This document shows, piece by piece, positions 34,100 through 42,729 of a stretch of 64,000 nt of DNA. Origin of the DNA: Rhodospirillales bacterium. Lineage in GTDB: Bacteria; Pseudomonadota; Alphaproteobacteria; Rhodospirillales; Magnetospirillaceae. Within the stretch, counting starts at the first letter, position 1, and each line of letters begins with the position of its first letter. The position numbers and the translations under genes were made by a program. The stretch is from the NCBI GenBank assembly GCA_019455065.1, contig JACFNC010000011.1, positions 1 to 64,000 of the forward strand, in the 5' to 3' direction. Below the pieces are notes generated by a model. That model saw nothing but the letters and a program-made list of their open reading frames with translations. It searched no databases and was not told the DNA's origin.

Positions 34100-35404
34100 T
34101 CAGCCGAACAATGAGGGAAGCAGCAGGGCGATTCCCGGGAAGGCGATCAGGAAGCCCAGCCGCACCAGATCGGTGACGACGAAGGGCAGCACGCCGCGCA
34201 TGATCTCGACCAGCGGCACCTGGGGCGCCACGCTCTTGATCACGAAGATGTTCATTCCGACCGGCGGGGTTATCAGGCCGAGTTCGACCGTGACCACCGC
34301 GATGATCCCGAACCAGATCGGGTCGAAGCCGCTGGCCATGATCATCGGATAGAAGATCGGCACGGTCAGCAGGATCATGGCCAAGCTGTCCATGAAGCAG
34401 CCAAGCACAAGGTAGAAGAGGATGATGATCACCAGCACGCCGACCGGCGGCAGGTTCATCCGCTCGATCAAGGCGACGAGTTCGAAGGAAAGTTGCGAGA
34501 CGGACAGGAAGTAGCCGAACACCTCGGCTCCGATGAGGATGACGAAAATCATCGAGGCCACGGCGAGGGTTTCGTTTACCGCCTCGACGAAGCCCTTCCA
34601 GCGCATGCCGCCGCGCACCACGGCCATGATCAGCGTGATGACGGCGCCCACGCCGGCGGCCTCGGTAGGGGTGAAGATGCTGGCGTAGATGCCGCCCATC
34701 ACCAGCCCGAAGACCAGCAGGATCGGAAGCAGCTTCACCAGCGCTTGGCCGACCGTGTCCTCGCCCTTCACGCCGACGGCCCCCGCCCATTCCGGACGAA
34801 TCCGCACCATGATAATGATGGCGCATAGATAAAGCAGATAGGCCAGCAGACCCGGCAGGAACCCCGCCAGGAACATCGTCGCGACCGATTGCTCGGTGAT
34901 CAGGCCGTAGAGAAGCAGCGCGATGGACGGCGGGATCATGATTCCAAGAGTGCCGCCCGCCGCCAGCGATCCGGCCGCCATGCGGTCGGAATAGCCGGCC
35001 GCCTTCATTTCGGGTAGCGACACGCGCGCCATCGTCGCCGCCGTCGCCAGCGACGACCCGGATATCGTGGAAAAGCCCGCGCTGGCGCTGACGGCGGCCA
35101 TCGCCAGCCCACCCCGCCAATGCCCGATGAGAGTTTTCGCGGCGTCGAACAGATCGGTGGAGATTCGCGCCCTGGCCGCGAAGCTGCCCATCAGCATGAA
35201 CAACGGGATCATCGTGAAGCTGTAGTTCGAGGCCACCTCGTAGGGGCCGTTCTCGATGATCGACATCGCCGGCTTGAAGCCGACGATGGCTGAGAAACCG
35301 CCGAATCCGACGATGATCATCGACAGTCCGATCGGACAGCGCACCATGATCAGAAGCAAAAGGATGGCGACGCCGATGAAGCCGACGGTGGCAGGGGCCA
35401 TCAC
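34100..35404 (-). CDS. TRAP transporter large membrane subunit (DctM-like)
   Basis: TRAP-family DctM of 434 residues with about twelve hydrophobic segments. GFFSTISGSSLATAATMARVSLPEM-type sequence (read in parts: SASAGFSTISGSS and ATAATMARV) and GGTLGIMIPPSIALLLYG are family signatures. It uses an ion gradient to import organic acids delivered by the binding protein. Its start overlaps the stop of the small-subunit gene by 4 bases. The operon carries the third AGTTTG-N5-CAAACT palindrome upstream, linking it to the hcr-like genes, with which it converges. Confidence 0.92.
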   Translation of the reverse strand: MMAPATVGFIGVAILLLLIMVRCPIGLSMIIVGFGGFSAIVGFKPAMSIIENGPYEVASNYSFTMIPLFMLMGSFAARARISTDLFDAAKTLIGHWRGGLAMAAVSASAGFSTISGSSLATAATMARVSLPEMKAAGYSDRMAAGSLAAGGTLGIMIPPSIALLLYGLITEQSVATMFLAGFLPGLLAYLLYLCAIIIMVRIRPEWAGAVGVKGEDTVGQALVKLLPILLVFGLVMGGIYASIFTPTEAAGVGAVITLIMAVVRGGMRWKGFVEAVNETLAVASMIFVILIGAEVFGYFLSVSQLSFELVALIERMNLPPVGVLVIIILFYLVLGCFMDSLAMILLTVPIFYPMIMASGFDPIWFGIIAVVTVELGLITPPVGMNIFVIKSVAPQVPLVEIMRGVLPFVVTDLVRLGFLIAFPGIALLLPSLFG

Positions 35405-35919
35405 GCAACCTCTCCGCTAGAGCGGTCGTCGACCACGCCCGCCATCAACGCCATCGACCACACCGCCGCGACCAGGGCAAGGGCGGCGGAAGCCACGGTC
35501 AGGAACGCATAAATGTAGAACAAGGGAATCAGCAGATCCTGGGTCGCGTCGCCGCGCTCGAAGGTGGTGACGGTGGCGTGGTAGTACTGCCACGTCATCC
35601 CCCCGGCGAACACGGCGTAGACAAGCCCGAAGGCGCCGTCGATGAGGCGCTGCAGGACATGTGGCAGGGACTGTGTGAACAAGTCGACCTTGATGGCGCC
35701 GACGACGAACGTGCGGTGAAGCGCCGCGAACACGATCACGTTCAGCGCCAAACCCGCCATCTCGATCGAACCGGCCCAAATCAGATTAATCACCCCGCCG
35801 GTCAGGGCGTGAACGGTGCGTACGAGTACGGCACCGGCCACGTTCAGCATCAGGAACACCACCGCAACGGCGGCGAGGACGTTGAACGAGTCGGCAATAA
35901 GCCGTACCGCACGCACCAT
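35401..35919 (-). CDS. TRAP transporter small membrane subunit (DctQ-like)
   Basis: DctQ-type four-helix membrane protein of 172 residues. Hydrophobic segments are visible near residues 8-33, 45-65, 90-110 and 130-155. DctQ sequences are weakly conserved, so the call rests mainly on size, topology and position between DctP and DctM genes. The order P-Q-M is the standard TRAP operon order. Confidence 0.87.
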   Translation of the reverse strand: MVRAVRLIADSFNVLAAVAVVFLMLNVAGAVLVRTVHALTGGVINLIWAGSIEMAGLALNVIVFAALHRTFVVGAIKVDLFTQSLPHVLQRLIDGAFGLVYAVFAGGMTWQYYHATVTTFERGDATQDLLIPLFYIYAFLTVASAALALVAAVWSMALMAGVVDDRSSGEVA

Positions 35920-35947
35920 CGTCTTCAGTCCGGTCCGAAGGCCAGCC

Positions 35948-36967
35948 TTACTTACCGATCAGACCCTTGCACTCCTTGGCGAATACCTTGGCCTGCTCGT
36001 AGACCTTGCGCGCCGGCAGGCCGCGGCCCTCCAGCTCGGCCAGATACTCCTCGGCGGCTGCCGCGGCTGCCTTGGCCCAGGCCTGGTCCTCGCCAGCGGC
36101 AAGGCTGTTGAGGGTGCCGGAGGCAAGGCCCTTTTTCTTGCCGGACACGTCGGCGGCATCGTAGCCGCGACCGGCAATCAGCGCCCACTTCATGCCCGAA
36201 TTGTCGTCGATCGCCTTCTTGAGATCGGCCGGCAGGCTTTCGTAGAAGCTCTTATTCATCGTCTGGACGAAGGCGAGCTGGTAAAGGCCCACCTCGGTAT
36301 GCTGGTCGGCCACCTCGTCGGCGCGGAAGCCGGCAACCGCCTCCCACGGCAGCAGGAAGCCGTCGATGGCGCCACGCTGCGTCGACTCGTAGATCTGCGG
36401 GGCGGGCATGCCGACCGGCTCGGCCCCGACGGCCCGCAGCATGCGGCCGATGACCGCAGTCGGCTGCCGAATCTTCAGACCCTTCATGTCGGAAAGCTTG
36501 GTGACGACCTTGTCCCGGGTGTGCAGATGGCCCGGCCCATGGACGTGCACATAGAGGACGTGCGTGTCCTTGTATTCGTCGGCAAGCGCGCCGCTGTCAT
36601 ACAGCTTCTGGAAGGCGCAGGACCCCTGCTCGGCGGTCTCGAAGATGCCGGGCAGTTCCATGATCTGGCTCAAAGGGAAACGGTTGGCGGTGTAGCCCTG
36701 CACCGTCCACGTCACCTCGGCAACGCGGTTGACCGCGTTGTCATAACCCGCCACGGCCTTTCCGAGCGTCTGGGCGGGGAACACCCGCACCCCGATACGG
36801 CCCTTGCTCTGCTCCTGAACGGCCTTGCCCCAGGCTTCGAACATGTCGGCGTGCTGCCACGCCGCTGCCGGCATGAAGTGGGCAAGGCGGATGTTGTAAT
36901 CCTGGGCGATGGCGGCCGAGGACAATCCCGCGACCATTGCGCCGGAAATCAAGATCGATCGAATCAT
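35948..36967 (-). CDS. TRAP transporter substrate-binding protein (DctP-like)
   Basis: Periplasmic DctP-family protein of 339 residues. The signal peptide is MIRSILISGAMVAGLSSAAIA. The mature part begins YNIRLAHFMPAAAWQHADMFEAWGKAV, and LSDMKGLKIRQPTAVIGRMLRAVGAEPV contains the conserved arginine region that normally binds the ligand carboxylate. PAPQIYESTQRGAIDGFLLPWEAV is the usual late block. It is first in its operon, 157 bases downstream of the MarR-type palindrome. The ligand is most likely the aromatic or other carboxylate activated by the CoA ligase encoded opposite. Confidence 0.92.
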   Translation of the reverse strand: MIRSILISGAMVAGLSSAAIAQDYNIRLAHFMPAAAWQHADMFEAWGKAVQEQSKGRIGVRVFPAQTLGKAVAGYDNAVNRVAEVTWTVQGYTANRFPLSQIMELPGIFETAEQGSCAFQKLYDSGALADEYKDTHVLYVHVHGPGHLHTRDKVVTKLSDMKGLKIRQPTAVIGRMLRAVGAEPVGMPAPQIYESTQRGAIDGFLLPWEAVAGFRADEVADQHTEVGLYQLAFVQTMNKSFYESLPADLKKAIDDNSGMKWALIAGRGYDAADVSGKKKGLASGTLNSLAAGEDQAWAKAAAAAAEEYLAELEGRGLPARKVYEQAKVFAKECKGLIGK

Positions 36968-37123
36968 GGTGAATCCTCTCCCAAACAGAATTTCGGTTTA
37001 TTGTTGTTGCGTCCCCGTGGGAAAGCCGCATGCCCCGCCTGCGCGTATCGCCCAAGCTGGCGTAGCGGCCACCCACGTCGTCTCGTGGCGGCCCGATCGG
37101 CCACCCCCCGGAACGAGCTTTAG

Positions 37124-37152
37124 CCATATAGTTTGTAAAACAAACTATATGG
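37124..37152. promoter_or_regulatory. Putative MarR operator, site 3 (perfect 12-base arms)
   Basis: CCATATAGTTTG and CAAACTATATGG flank TAAAA, a perfect inverted repeat with 12-base arms. The core AGTTTG-N5-CAAACT (37130-37146) matches the sites at 24231 and 26673. It lies upstream of the TRAP operon in an AT-rich 285-base gap that also holds the downstream end of the efflux adaptor gene. A TTGACT reads toward the TRAP genes at 37167-37162. Confidence 0.7.
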
Positions 37153-37252
37153 CCCGCTTTGAGTCAATGGCTTTTCGGCTTACTTCAAAAACAAGCCTTA
37201 CACTGTAATTATTCCAGCACTCACCGGTAATAAACCATGAAGTACTTTCATG

Positions 37253-38455
37253 TCATGGCCGCCCGGCCCGCGCGACCACTGACACGCCGGCTTCGACCTG
37301 GTCGCCGGGGTGAACCACGACAAACTCGCCCGACTCCAGCCCCTTGCGAATCTCCATGCGCCGTCGGTCGCTGATGCCGATCTCGACTTGGCGGGGCGTC
37401 GCCCGCCCGTCTTCGACGACGAACACCGCCCAGCCTTCACCCATGCGAAAGACCGCCCCTACCGGCACGATGACGACGTCACTGCGGCGTCGCAGGATGA
37501 ATGTGAGGTCCAGACGATAGCCATGCGCGAGTCGTCTATAGGCCTCGCGCGGAGAAACGATGTCGACGATCACCTCGACACGGCGCTCCTCCACGCCGAG
37601 CGCCGAAATCTTCCGAAATCCGTAGGGCTCGACCCTGCGCACCCGGCCGGCAAGGGTGTCCCCGCCCCATCCCGTCAATTCGACTTCCGCCCCGACGGGC
37701 AGGCGAACCGCGTCGGAGGTGAGCAATTCGGCGACGACTTCGATTCGGGTCGGGTCCCCGATCTCGACCAGTGGCGTGCCCGCCGCGACCACCGCCTCAC
37801 TCTCCTGCAGGATGCGCAGCAATACGCCGTCGATCGGAGAGGGAACGGGCACGCAGCAGGTGCCGGGCGACGCAAGCGCGGGATCAAGGAGTTGGGCTTT
37901 CGCCGTCTCGAGCCGGTACTCCTGGACGCGGAGCGCGGCTTCGGCAGTGGTGAACCCCGCATGGCGCGCCTTGACCTCGGTTTCCGCCAACTCGAGGGCG
38001 CGTTGTGTCGCCGCCTCCTGACTCACCAGCCGTCTGAGCCGCTTCACCTCGGCCTCGGCAAAGGTAAGTTGGGCGCGCGCCCGCTCGATGTCCGCGGCGG
38101 CCAGGTCGCGCGCCGCCATCGCGGCCCGCACTTCGGCCTCGGCCTGGGCACGGGCACGGGCGTCGAGGAACCCGGTGACCGGCGGCTCCAGTGCCGCAAC
38201 CTGATCCCCCGCCGCGACCGTATCGCCCACCTCGAGCGAAATGCGCTGCACCCGCCCGGCGACCGGCGCCGAGACGGTGAAGACGTCGCGCACGCGGGTG
38301 AACCCCTCTTCCTCGATGGTCTCTCGAACCGCCCCCTGCTCGGCGGTCTCCATGTCGACCAGCACGGGCTGCGGCCGGAACGCCCAGTACAGCACGCCGG
38401 CCAGCCCGGCACCCAGCACGGCGATCAGGAGGACGCGGCGGCTTCCGGCTGTCAC
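37253..38455 (-). CDS. HlyD/MacA-type efflux periplasmic adaptor
   Basis: Membrane-fusion adaptor of 400 residues. A single N-terminal membrane anchor (residues about 7-26, VLLIAVLGAGLAGVLYWAF) is followed by a biotinyl-lipoyl half (VSAPVAGRVQRISLEVGDTV), a coiled-coil hairpin rich in E, A and R (about residues 85-170), the second half (VPSPIDGVLLRILQESEAVV) and beta-barrel strands. It follows the FtsX-type permease gene by 4 bases and completes an ATPase-permease-adaptor export system like MacAB or DevBCA. No outer-membrane channel gene is nearby. Confidence 0.88.
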   Translation of the reverse strand: MTAGSRRVLLIAVLGAGLAGVLYWAFRPQPVLVDMETAEQGAVRETIEEEGFTRVRDVFTVSAPVAGRVQRISLEVGDTVAAGDQVAALEPPVTGFLDARARAQAEAEVRAAMAARDLAAADIERARAQLTFAEAEVKRLRRLVSQEAATQRALELAETEVKARHAGFTTAEAALRVQEYRLETAKAQLLDPALASPGTCCVPVPSPIDGVLLRILQESEAVVAAGTPLVEIGDPTRIEVVAELLTSDAVRLPVGAEVELTGWGGDTLAGRVRRVEPYGFRKISALGVEERRVEVIVDIVSPREAYRRLAHGYRLDLTFILRRRSDVVIVPVGAVFRMGEGWAVFVVEDGRATPRQVEIGISDRRRMEIRKGLESGEFVVVHPGDQVEAGVSVVARAGRP

Positions 38456-38459
38456 GGGC

Positions 38460-40814
38460 TCACTCCATCGTCTTCAGCACGCCGACCATGTCGAGCCGGT
38501 CGACATTTCGGCGTACCAGGAACCCAGCGAGGACGGCGGCCGCCAGCACCGTGGCGATGGCGGTCCCATAGGTGGCCCGTTCGATCACCAGCGGAATGAC
38601 GAACATGTCGCTTTCGAAGGCCTGCACGATTCCCCACGCCCAACCATAACCCAGAACGCATCCCAGCGGCAGGGCCGCTATGGTGAGCAGGGCAAGTTCG
38701 CCGAGCAGGATGTAGGAAACCTCGAACCGGGTGAAGCCGAGCACGCGCAAGGTCGCCAGTTCGCGCGCCCGCTCGGACAGCGCGATGCGGGCGCTGTTAT
38801 AGAGCACGCCCAGCCCGATCACCCCGCCGAACGCGATGTAGAAGGTGAGCATGATCGACATCGACTCCGCCATGGTGTCGCGGAACGACCGCACGGTCGC
38901 GGCCTTCACCGCCACGGTGGCGACGTTGGGTATCTCCTTCAGCCGGGCGAACAGCGCCGGCTCGGCCAGCGGGTCGATGCGAAGGAAGCTGCCCGACACC
39001 TGTCCGGGTTCGCCGATCGCCCGGCCAAGCGCCTCGATCTCCATGTAGGCGGGCGTGCCGAGATACTCCTCGACGACTCCGGCGATCGGCAGCGACAGGG
39101 TGCGGCGGCGCCCTTCCATGATCTCGACCGACACGTCGTCGCCGGGGACAACGCCCAGGTTCTCGGCAAGCTTGGGCGAAACGAGCAGGCCATGGCGAGG
39201 CGGCGGAACCGCCCTGAAATCCGCGGTTACGATCCGGCGCAGGGCGCCGTCCTCGCGCAGCCCGGTGATCTGCGAGAGCTCGGCGCGATGCCCGTGGCGC
39301 AACCGCACCGCCACCGCGCGGAAGGGCTCGACGGCTTGCACGCCCGGCAAACGAGCCACTTCATTGGCGACCGCACCGGTCTTCGGCTCGACATAGGTCA
39401 GCATCACGTCGAACCGCTGCGCCGTGAAGAAGCTGATTTGGATCATCCGCTCGACGGCATCGAAGCCGAACGACGACGAGACGATGGTCGCGACCGCCAG
39501 TGCGATCCCCAACGTCGTCAGCGACGACCGTAGCGGCCAGCGCAGGATGTTGCGGATGACGATTCGCGACGGCTGGGTAAGCCTGCCCAGCAGGCCTGGA
39601 AGGATGTCGTTGTAGACGGGCGGCGCCGCCGGCTGCATGGCGGTGGCGGGTGGCAGGCGCGCCACGCGCGCGGTCGCCGCCAACGCCGCCGCCGCGCCCG
39701 CCATCACCGCGATGGCCGACGCCGTCGCGATCACCCACGGGACCGGGCGATAGTAGAGGGCCGGGAAATGGTAGAAGCGGCCGTAGATCTCGGTCAGTTC
39801 CCGGCCCAGCCACAGACCGCCGGCGATCCCGCCCGCGATCCCCACCAGCAGTACGGCCAGGGTAAGCTCGAGATAATGGGTTGCGATGGCACCGTTGCGA
39901 TAGCCGCAGGCCTTGAGCAGCCCGATCTGCTGGCGCTCGACGGTGACCAGCCGCGACACCATGACGTAGAGCAGGAAAGCGGCGATGCCCAGGAAGACCG
40001 GGGGGATCATCCGGCTGAGGGCGCGCAGCTGATCCAGTTCGCCGGTCAGCAGCGCATGCGAAATCTGGTCCTTGCGCGCGTACGCGCCCCGTCCGCCGAA
40101 GGGTTCGATGATCTGGTCCAGGCGTGCGATCACCTCGGCCGCCGCCGCGTCCCGGCGCAGTCGCAGGAGGATGTCGTTGAAGGCGCCGTCGAGATCGAAC
40201 GCGGCGGCCAGCGCTTTCTCGTCCATCCACAGCACGCCGAAGCGGCGGTCATCGGGCATCAGCATGCCCGGGGCGACCGAGTAGACATATTCCGGCGAGA
40301 GCACGATCCCGACCACCGTCAGGGTTCGCTTGCGCCCGTTCAGGATGGCGGAGACCCGGTCGCCGATGGAGAATGCGTGCGCACGGGCGAAGGCCTCGGC
40401 GACCGCCACCTCGTCGCCGCTCCCCGCGGCGGGCAGCCGGCCGCGGCGCACGATGACCTCGTTCAAGATCGGCCGGCCGGCCGGAGGAAGGGAAACCATT
40501 CGCCCGATGGCGGGCTCTTCGAGGCCGGGCACGTCCAATGCGGCGTCGGCCAGAATTCTGGTCTCCGCCACCTGGACACCGGGAATCTCGGCGATGCGGC
40601 GGGCCACGGCGTCGGGGGCACGCTTCAGGTGGGCGAAGACGTCGGCGAACCGGCCGGCGTCGTAGAAGGCGTCCCGGCTGTCCTGTAGGGCCCGCAGGGC
40701 GGTGAGCGCCATGATGAACACCGCGACGCCGCAGGCGACGACCACCGCCACCGCGAACACCTGCCCCTTGATCTGCCAAAGGGTGCGGTACAGCTTGCGG
40801 TCGAGGGCGCGCAT
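38460..40814 (-). CDS. FtsX/MacB-type ABC permease with two FtsX domains
   Basis: Large ABC permease of 784 residues. An N-terminal membrane segment (residues about 15-38) precedes a periplasmic region, then membrane helices near 265-400 form the first FtsX-like domain. A second soluble region and a second FtsX-like block near 655-780 follow (IAFGGVIGLGVLYNSARIALSERARELATLRVLGFTR). The SERxRELATLRxLG motif before the last helices is diagnostic. Proteins of this kind use mechanical strokes to move lipoproteins, lipids or small molecules outward or across the periplasm. The cargo is unknown. It is coupled closely to the ATPase upstream and the adaptor downstream. Confidence 0.85.
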   Translation of the reverse strand: MRALDRKLYRTLWQIKGQVFAVAVVVACGVAVFIMALTALRALQDSRDAFYDAGRFADVFAHLKRAPDAVARRIAEIPGVQVAETRILADAALDVPGLEEPAIGRMVSLPPAGRPILNEVIVRRGRLPAAGSGDEVAVAEAFARAHAFSIGDRVSAILNGRKRTLTVVGIVLSPEYVYSVAPGMLMPDDRRFGVLWMDEKALAAAFDLDGAFNDILLRLRRDAAAAEVIARLDQIIEPFGGRGAYARKDQISHALLTGELDQLRALSRMIPPVFLGIAAFLLYVMVSRLVTVERQQIGLLKACGYRNGAIATHYLELTLAVLLVGIAGGIAGGLWLGRELTEIYGRFYHFPALYYRPVPWVIATASAIAVMAGAAAALAATARVARLPPATAMQPAAPPVYNDILPGLLGRLTQPSRIVIRNILRWPLRSSLTTLGIALAVATIVSSSFGFDAVERMIQISFFTAQRFDVMLTYVEPKTGAVANEVARLPGVQAVEPFRAVAVRLRHGHRAELSQITGLREDGALRRIVTADFRAVPPPRHGLLVSPKLAENLGVVPGDDVSVEIMEGRRRTLSLPIAGVVEEYLGTPAYMEIEALGRAIGEPGQVSGSFLRIDPLAEPALFARLKEIPNVATVAVKAATVRSFRDTMAESMSIMLTFYIAFGGVIGLGVLYNSARIALSERARELATLRVLGFTRFEVSYILLGELALLTIAALPLGCVLGYGWAWGIVQAFESDMFVIPLVIERATYGTAIATVLAAAVLAGFLVRRNVDRLDMVGVLKTME

Positions 40815-40821
40815 CGCCCAA

Positions 40822-41550
40822 CTACCAGCTCAACTCGGCGGGTGGGCGGCGCGCCGCGTTGCGGCGCTCCTCGACAACATGGCCGTCGCGAAAGGCGAGG
40901 ACCCGGTCCGCCATGCCGGCGATCACGCTGTTGTGGGTGATCACCACCGTCGTGGCACCCAGCTCGCGGTTGGCCGCCTCGATCGCCTCGAGCACGACCA
41001 CGCCGGTGCGGCTGTCCAACGCCCCGGTCGGTTCGTCGCAAAGCAGAATTTCCGGTCGCTTCGCCACCGCCCTGGCCACGGCGACCCGCTGCTGCTCGCC
41101 GCCCGACAATTGGGCCGGGAAATGATTCAAACGGTCGCCCAGTCCGACGAGCGCCAACGCCTCCGCCGGCTTCATCGGGCTGTCGGCGATCTCGGTGACC
41201 AGCGCCACGTTCTCGACGGCGGTAAGGCTGGGGATCAGGTTGTAGAACTGGAAGACGAAGCCGACGTGGCGGCGCCGAAACTCGGTCAGCGCGGCATCGG
41301 GAAGCGCCGTCGTGTCCGTGCCGCGAAACGACACCGTGCCGCTCGTCGGCCGGTCCAATCCCCCCAGGATGTTGAGCAGCGTCGACTTGCCGCTGCCCGA
41401 GGGGCCGAGCAGCAGGACCATTTCGCCCGGCGCGAGGTCGAGGTCCACCCCGCGCAGGGCGTGCACCTCGGTCTCGCCCGTGCGGTAAACCTTGGTAAGG
41501 CCGCGAGCGACGAAAACCGGTTCGCGCGGCAGGACGGTTTCGGCCGACAT
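40822..41550 (-). CDS. ABC transporter ATPase (LolD/MacB-like)
   Basis: ATPase of 242 residues of the LolD/MacB/DevA group. Walker A is GPSGSGKST, the group-specific block is [21 protein letters not shown], the signature is [19 protein letters not shown], and Walker B is [11 protein letters not shown]. It is the first efflux gene, 55 bases after a ferritin-like gene on the same strand. The trio ATPase-permease-adaptor is complete. Confidence 0.9.
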   Translation of the reverse strand: MSAETVLPREPVFVARGLTKVYRTGETEVHALRGVDLDLAPGEMVLLLGPSGSGKSTLLNILGGLDRPTSGTVSFRGTDTTALPDAALTEFRRRHVGFVFQFYNLIPSLTAVENVALVTEIADSPMKPAEALALVGLGDRLNHFPAQLSGGEQQRVAVARAVAKRPEILLCDEPTGALDSRTGVVVLEAIEAANRELGATTVVITHNSVIAGMADRVLAFRDGHVVEERRNAARRPPAELSW

Positions 41551-41605
41551 GGCCGCAGTCTACGCGGGGCGCCCCGCGGACGCCACGGCCGAAGAGGCCG
41601 GCAGG

Positions 41606-42547
41606 TCAGTCCGCCACCTCGGCCAGTTGCGAACGGATGAGCGCCAGCCTTGCGACCGCCATCTCGCCCAGCCGCTGCGCCTCCCGCATGGTGTCCTCGT
41701 CGGGGGCGTGTTCGGCGATGGCCATGTAAATCTCCAGAATCTCCTCGGCGTTCCTGAGCGCCAGTCGCAGGGCGCCGGTGGCGGTAAGGGCCGACGTCGA
41801 CAGGGTGCCGGCCTGACGGGCCGCCTCGACGACATGGCTGGCCGTGCCGGCCTGGTCGGACGCGCCGGCTCGGCCCCGGTCCTCCTCGGCGAGGCGGCGC
41901 AGGATCGGGCCCGCCCCGTCCGCGCCGGCCTCCGCGACGAGCTCGGCGGCGATGGCGTCCACCTCGGCGGCCCCCGCCTCGAGGCCCCGCGACACCCGGC
42001 GCAGATCGGAAAGAGAGGAAACGGGCGGCCGCCGCCAGGGTGCGCCGCGCTCGGCATGGAAGGCGCGCCGCCGCAAGGCGCGCAATTCGGCGACGTGGTC
42101 GAGTTCCTCCTTGGCCAGCGCCTCGGCATGCTTGCGCACGTCATCGTCCTCGGCCAGGGCGGCGAGATAGGTATAGAACGCGAAGGCACGCTCCTCGTTG
42201 CGAACGGCGATGCCCAGGGCGCGATAGGCCGTCAGGACCTGGACTTCGCCGTCCTCCGGGCCGGTGCCGAAGGTTTCCGGCATCTGCCAGGCGAACTGCC
42301 TTGGCAGCGGCACCCGGCGGCCCTCGCGCGCGGCCCACCGGCCGAGCCCCTGTTCGTGGTCCTTTTCCAGCGAGGCGAGATCGCGGAACAGGGTCGCCAG
42401 CGACGCGTCGCCCGCCCGCTCCATGGCGGCGGCAAGCTCCTCGTAGCGCCCGGCGGCCTCGTGTTCCATGCCGGCGGCGATGTCCATCAATTCATCGACG
42501 CTGCGCACCTCGGCAATCGGATAGGCGGGATTGATCGGCTGGCCCAT
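41606..42547 (-). CDS. Ferritin-like (rubrerythrin-related) diiron protein with C-terminal extension
   Basis: 313 residues. The N-terminal half has the ferritin-like four-helix pattern: MEHEAAGRYEELAAAME, then ASLEKDHEQGLGRW, then NEERAFAFYTYLAALAED and EELDHVAELRALRR. These give two E and two ExxH sets able to bind a diiron centre. The C-terminal 140 residues are alanine- and arginine-rich, predicted helical, and not recognised. There is no rubredoxin cysteine pair. Possible roles are iron or peroxide handling. Proximity to an efflux ATPase 55 bases downstream suggests a joint stress function, which is inference. Confidence 0.7.
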   Translation of the reverse strand: MGQPINPAYPIAEVRSVDELMDIAAGMEHEAAGRYEELAAAMERAGDASLATLFRDLASLEKDHEQGLGRWAAREGRRVPLPRQFAWQMPETFGTGPEDGEVQVLTAYRALGIAVRNEERAFAFYTYLAALAEDDDVRKHAEALAKEELDHVAELRALRRRAFHAERGAPWRRPPVSSLSDLRRVSRGLEAGAAEVDAIAAELVAEAGADGAGPILRRLAEEDRGRAGASDQAGTASHVVEAARQAGTLSTSALTATGALRLALRNAEEILEIYMAIAEHAPDEDTMREAQRLGEMAVARLALIRSQLAEVAD

Positions 42548-42729
42548 CGGTCCGCTCCCTCGTCGCTTCGCACCCTCCGATCATACGCTCCCCACAAATT
42601 GAAGGGGGATTCGGACGGGATAATCCTTAAGCCGCATCTCCGATCGCTGCGTTGACTGCGCCCTCCTGCCTGCCGAGTGTGGACGACGAACCGCCACCCT
42701 GAAGCGCGGCACCGGCATGGATTGAGGCG

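Noticed and set aside
42548-42729. FNR/DNR box or a good sigma-70 promoter before nosR
   Set aside because: TTGAAG and GATAAT occur but with only 14 bases between them, and no TTGAT-N4-ATCAA site is seen.
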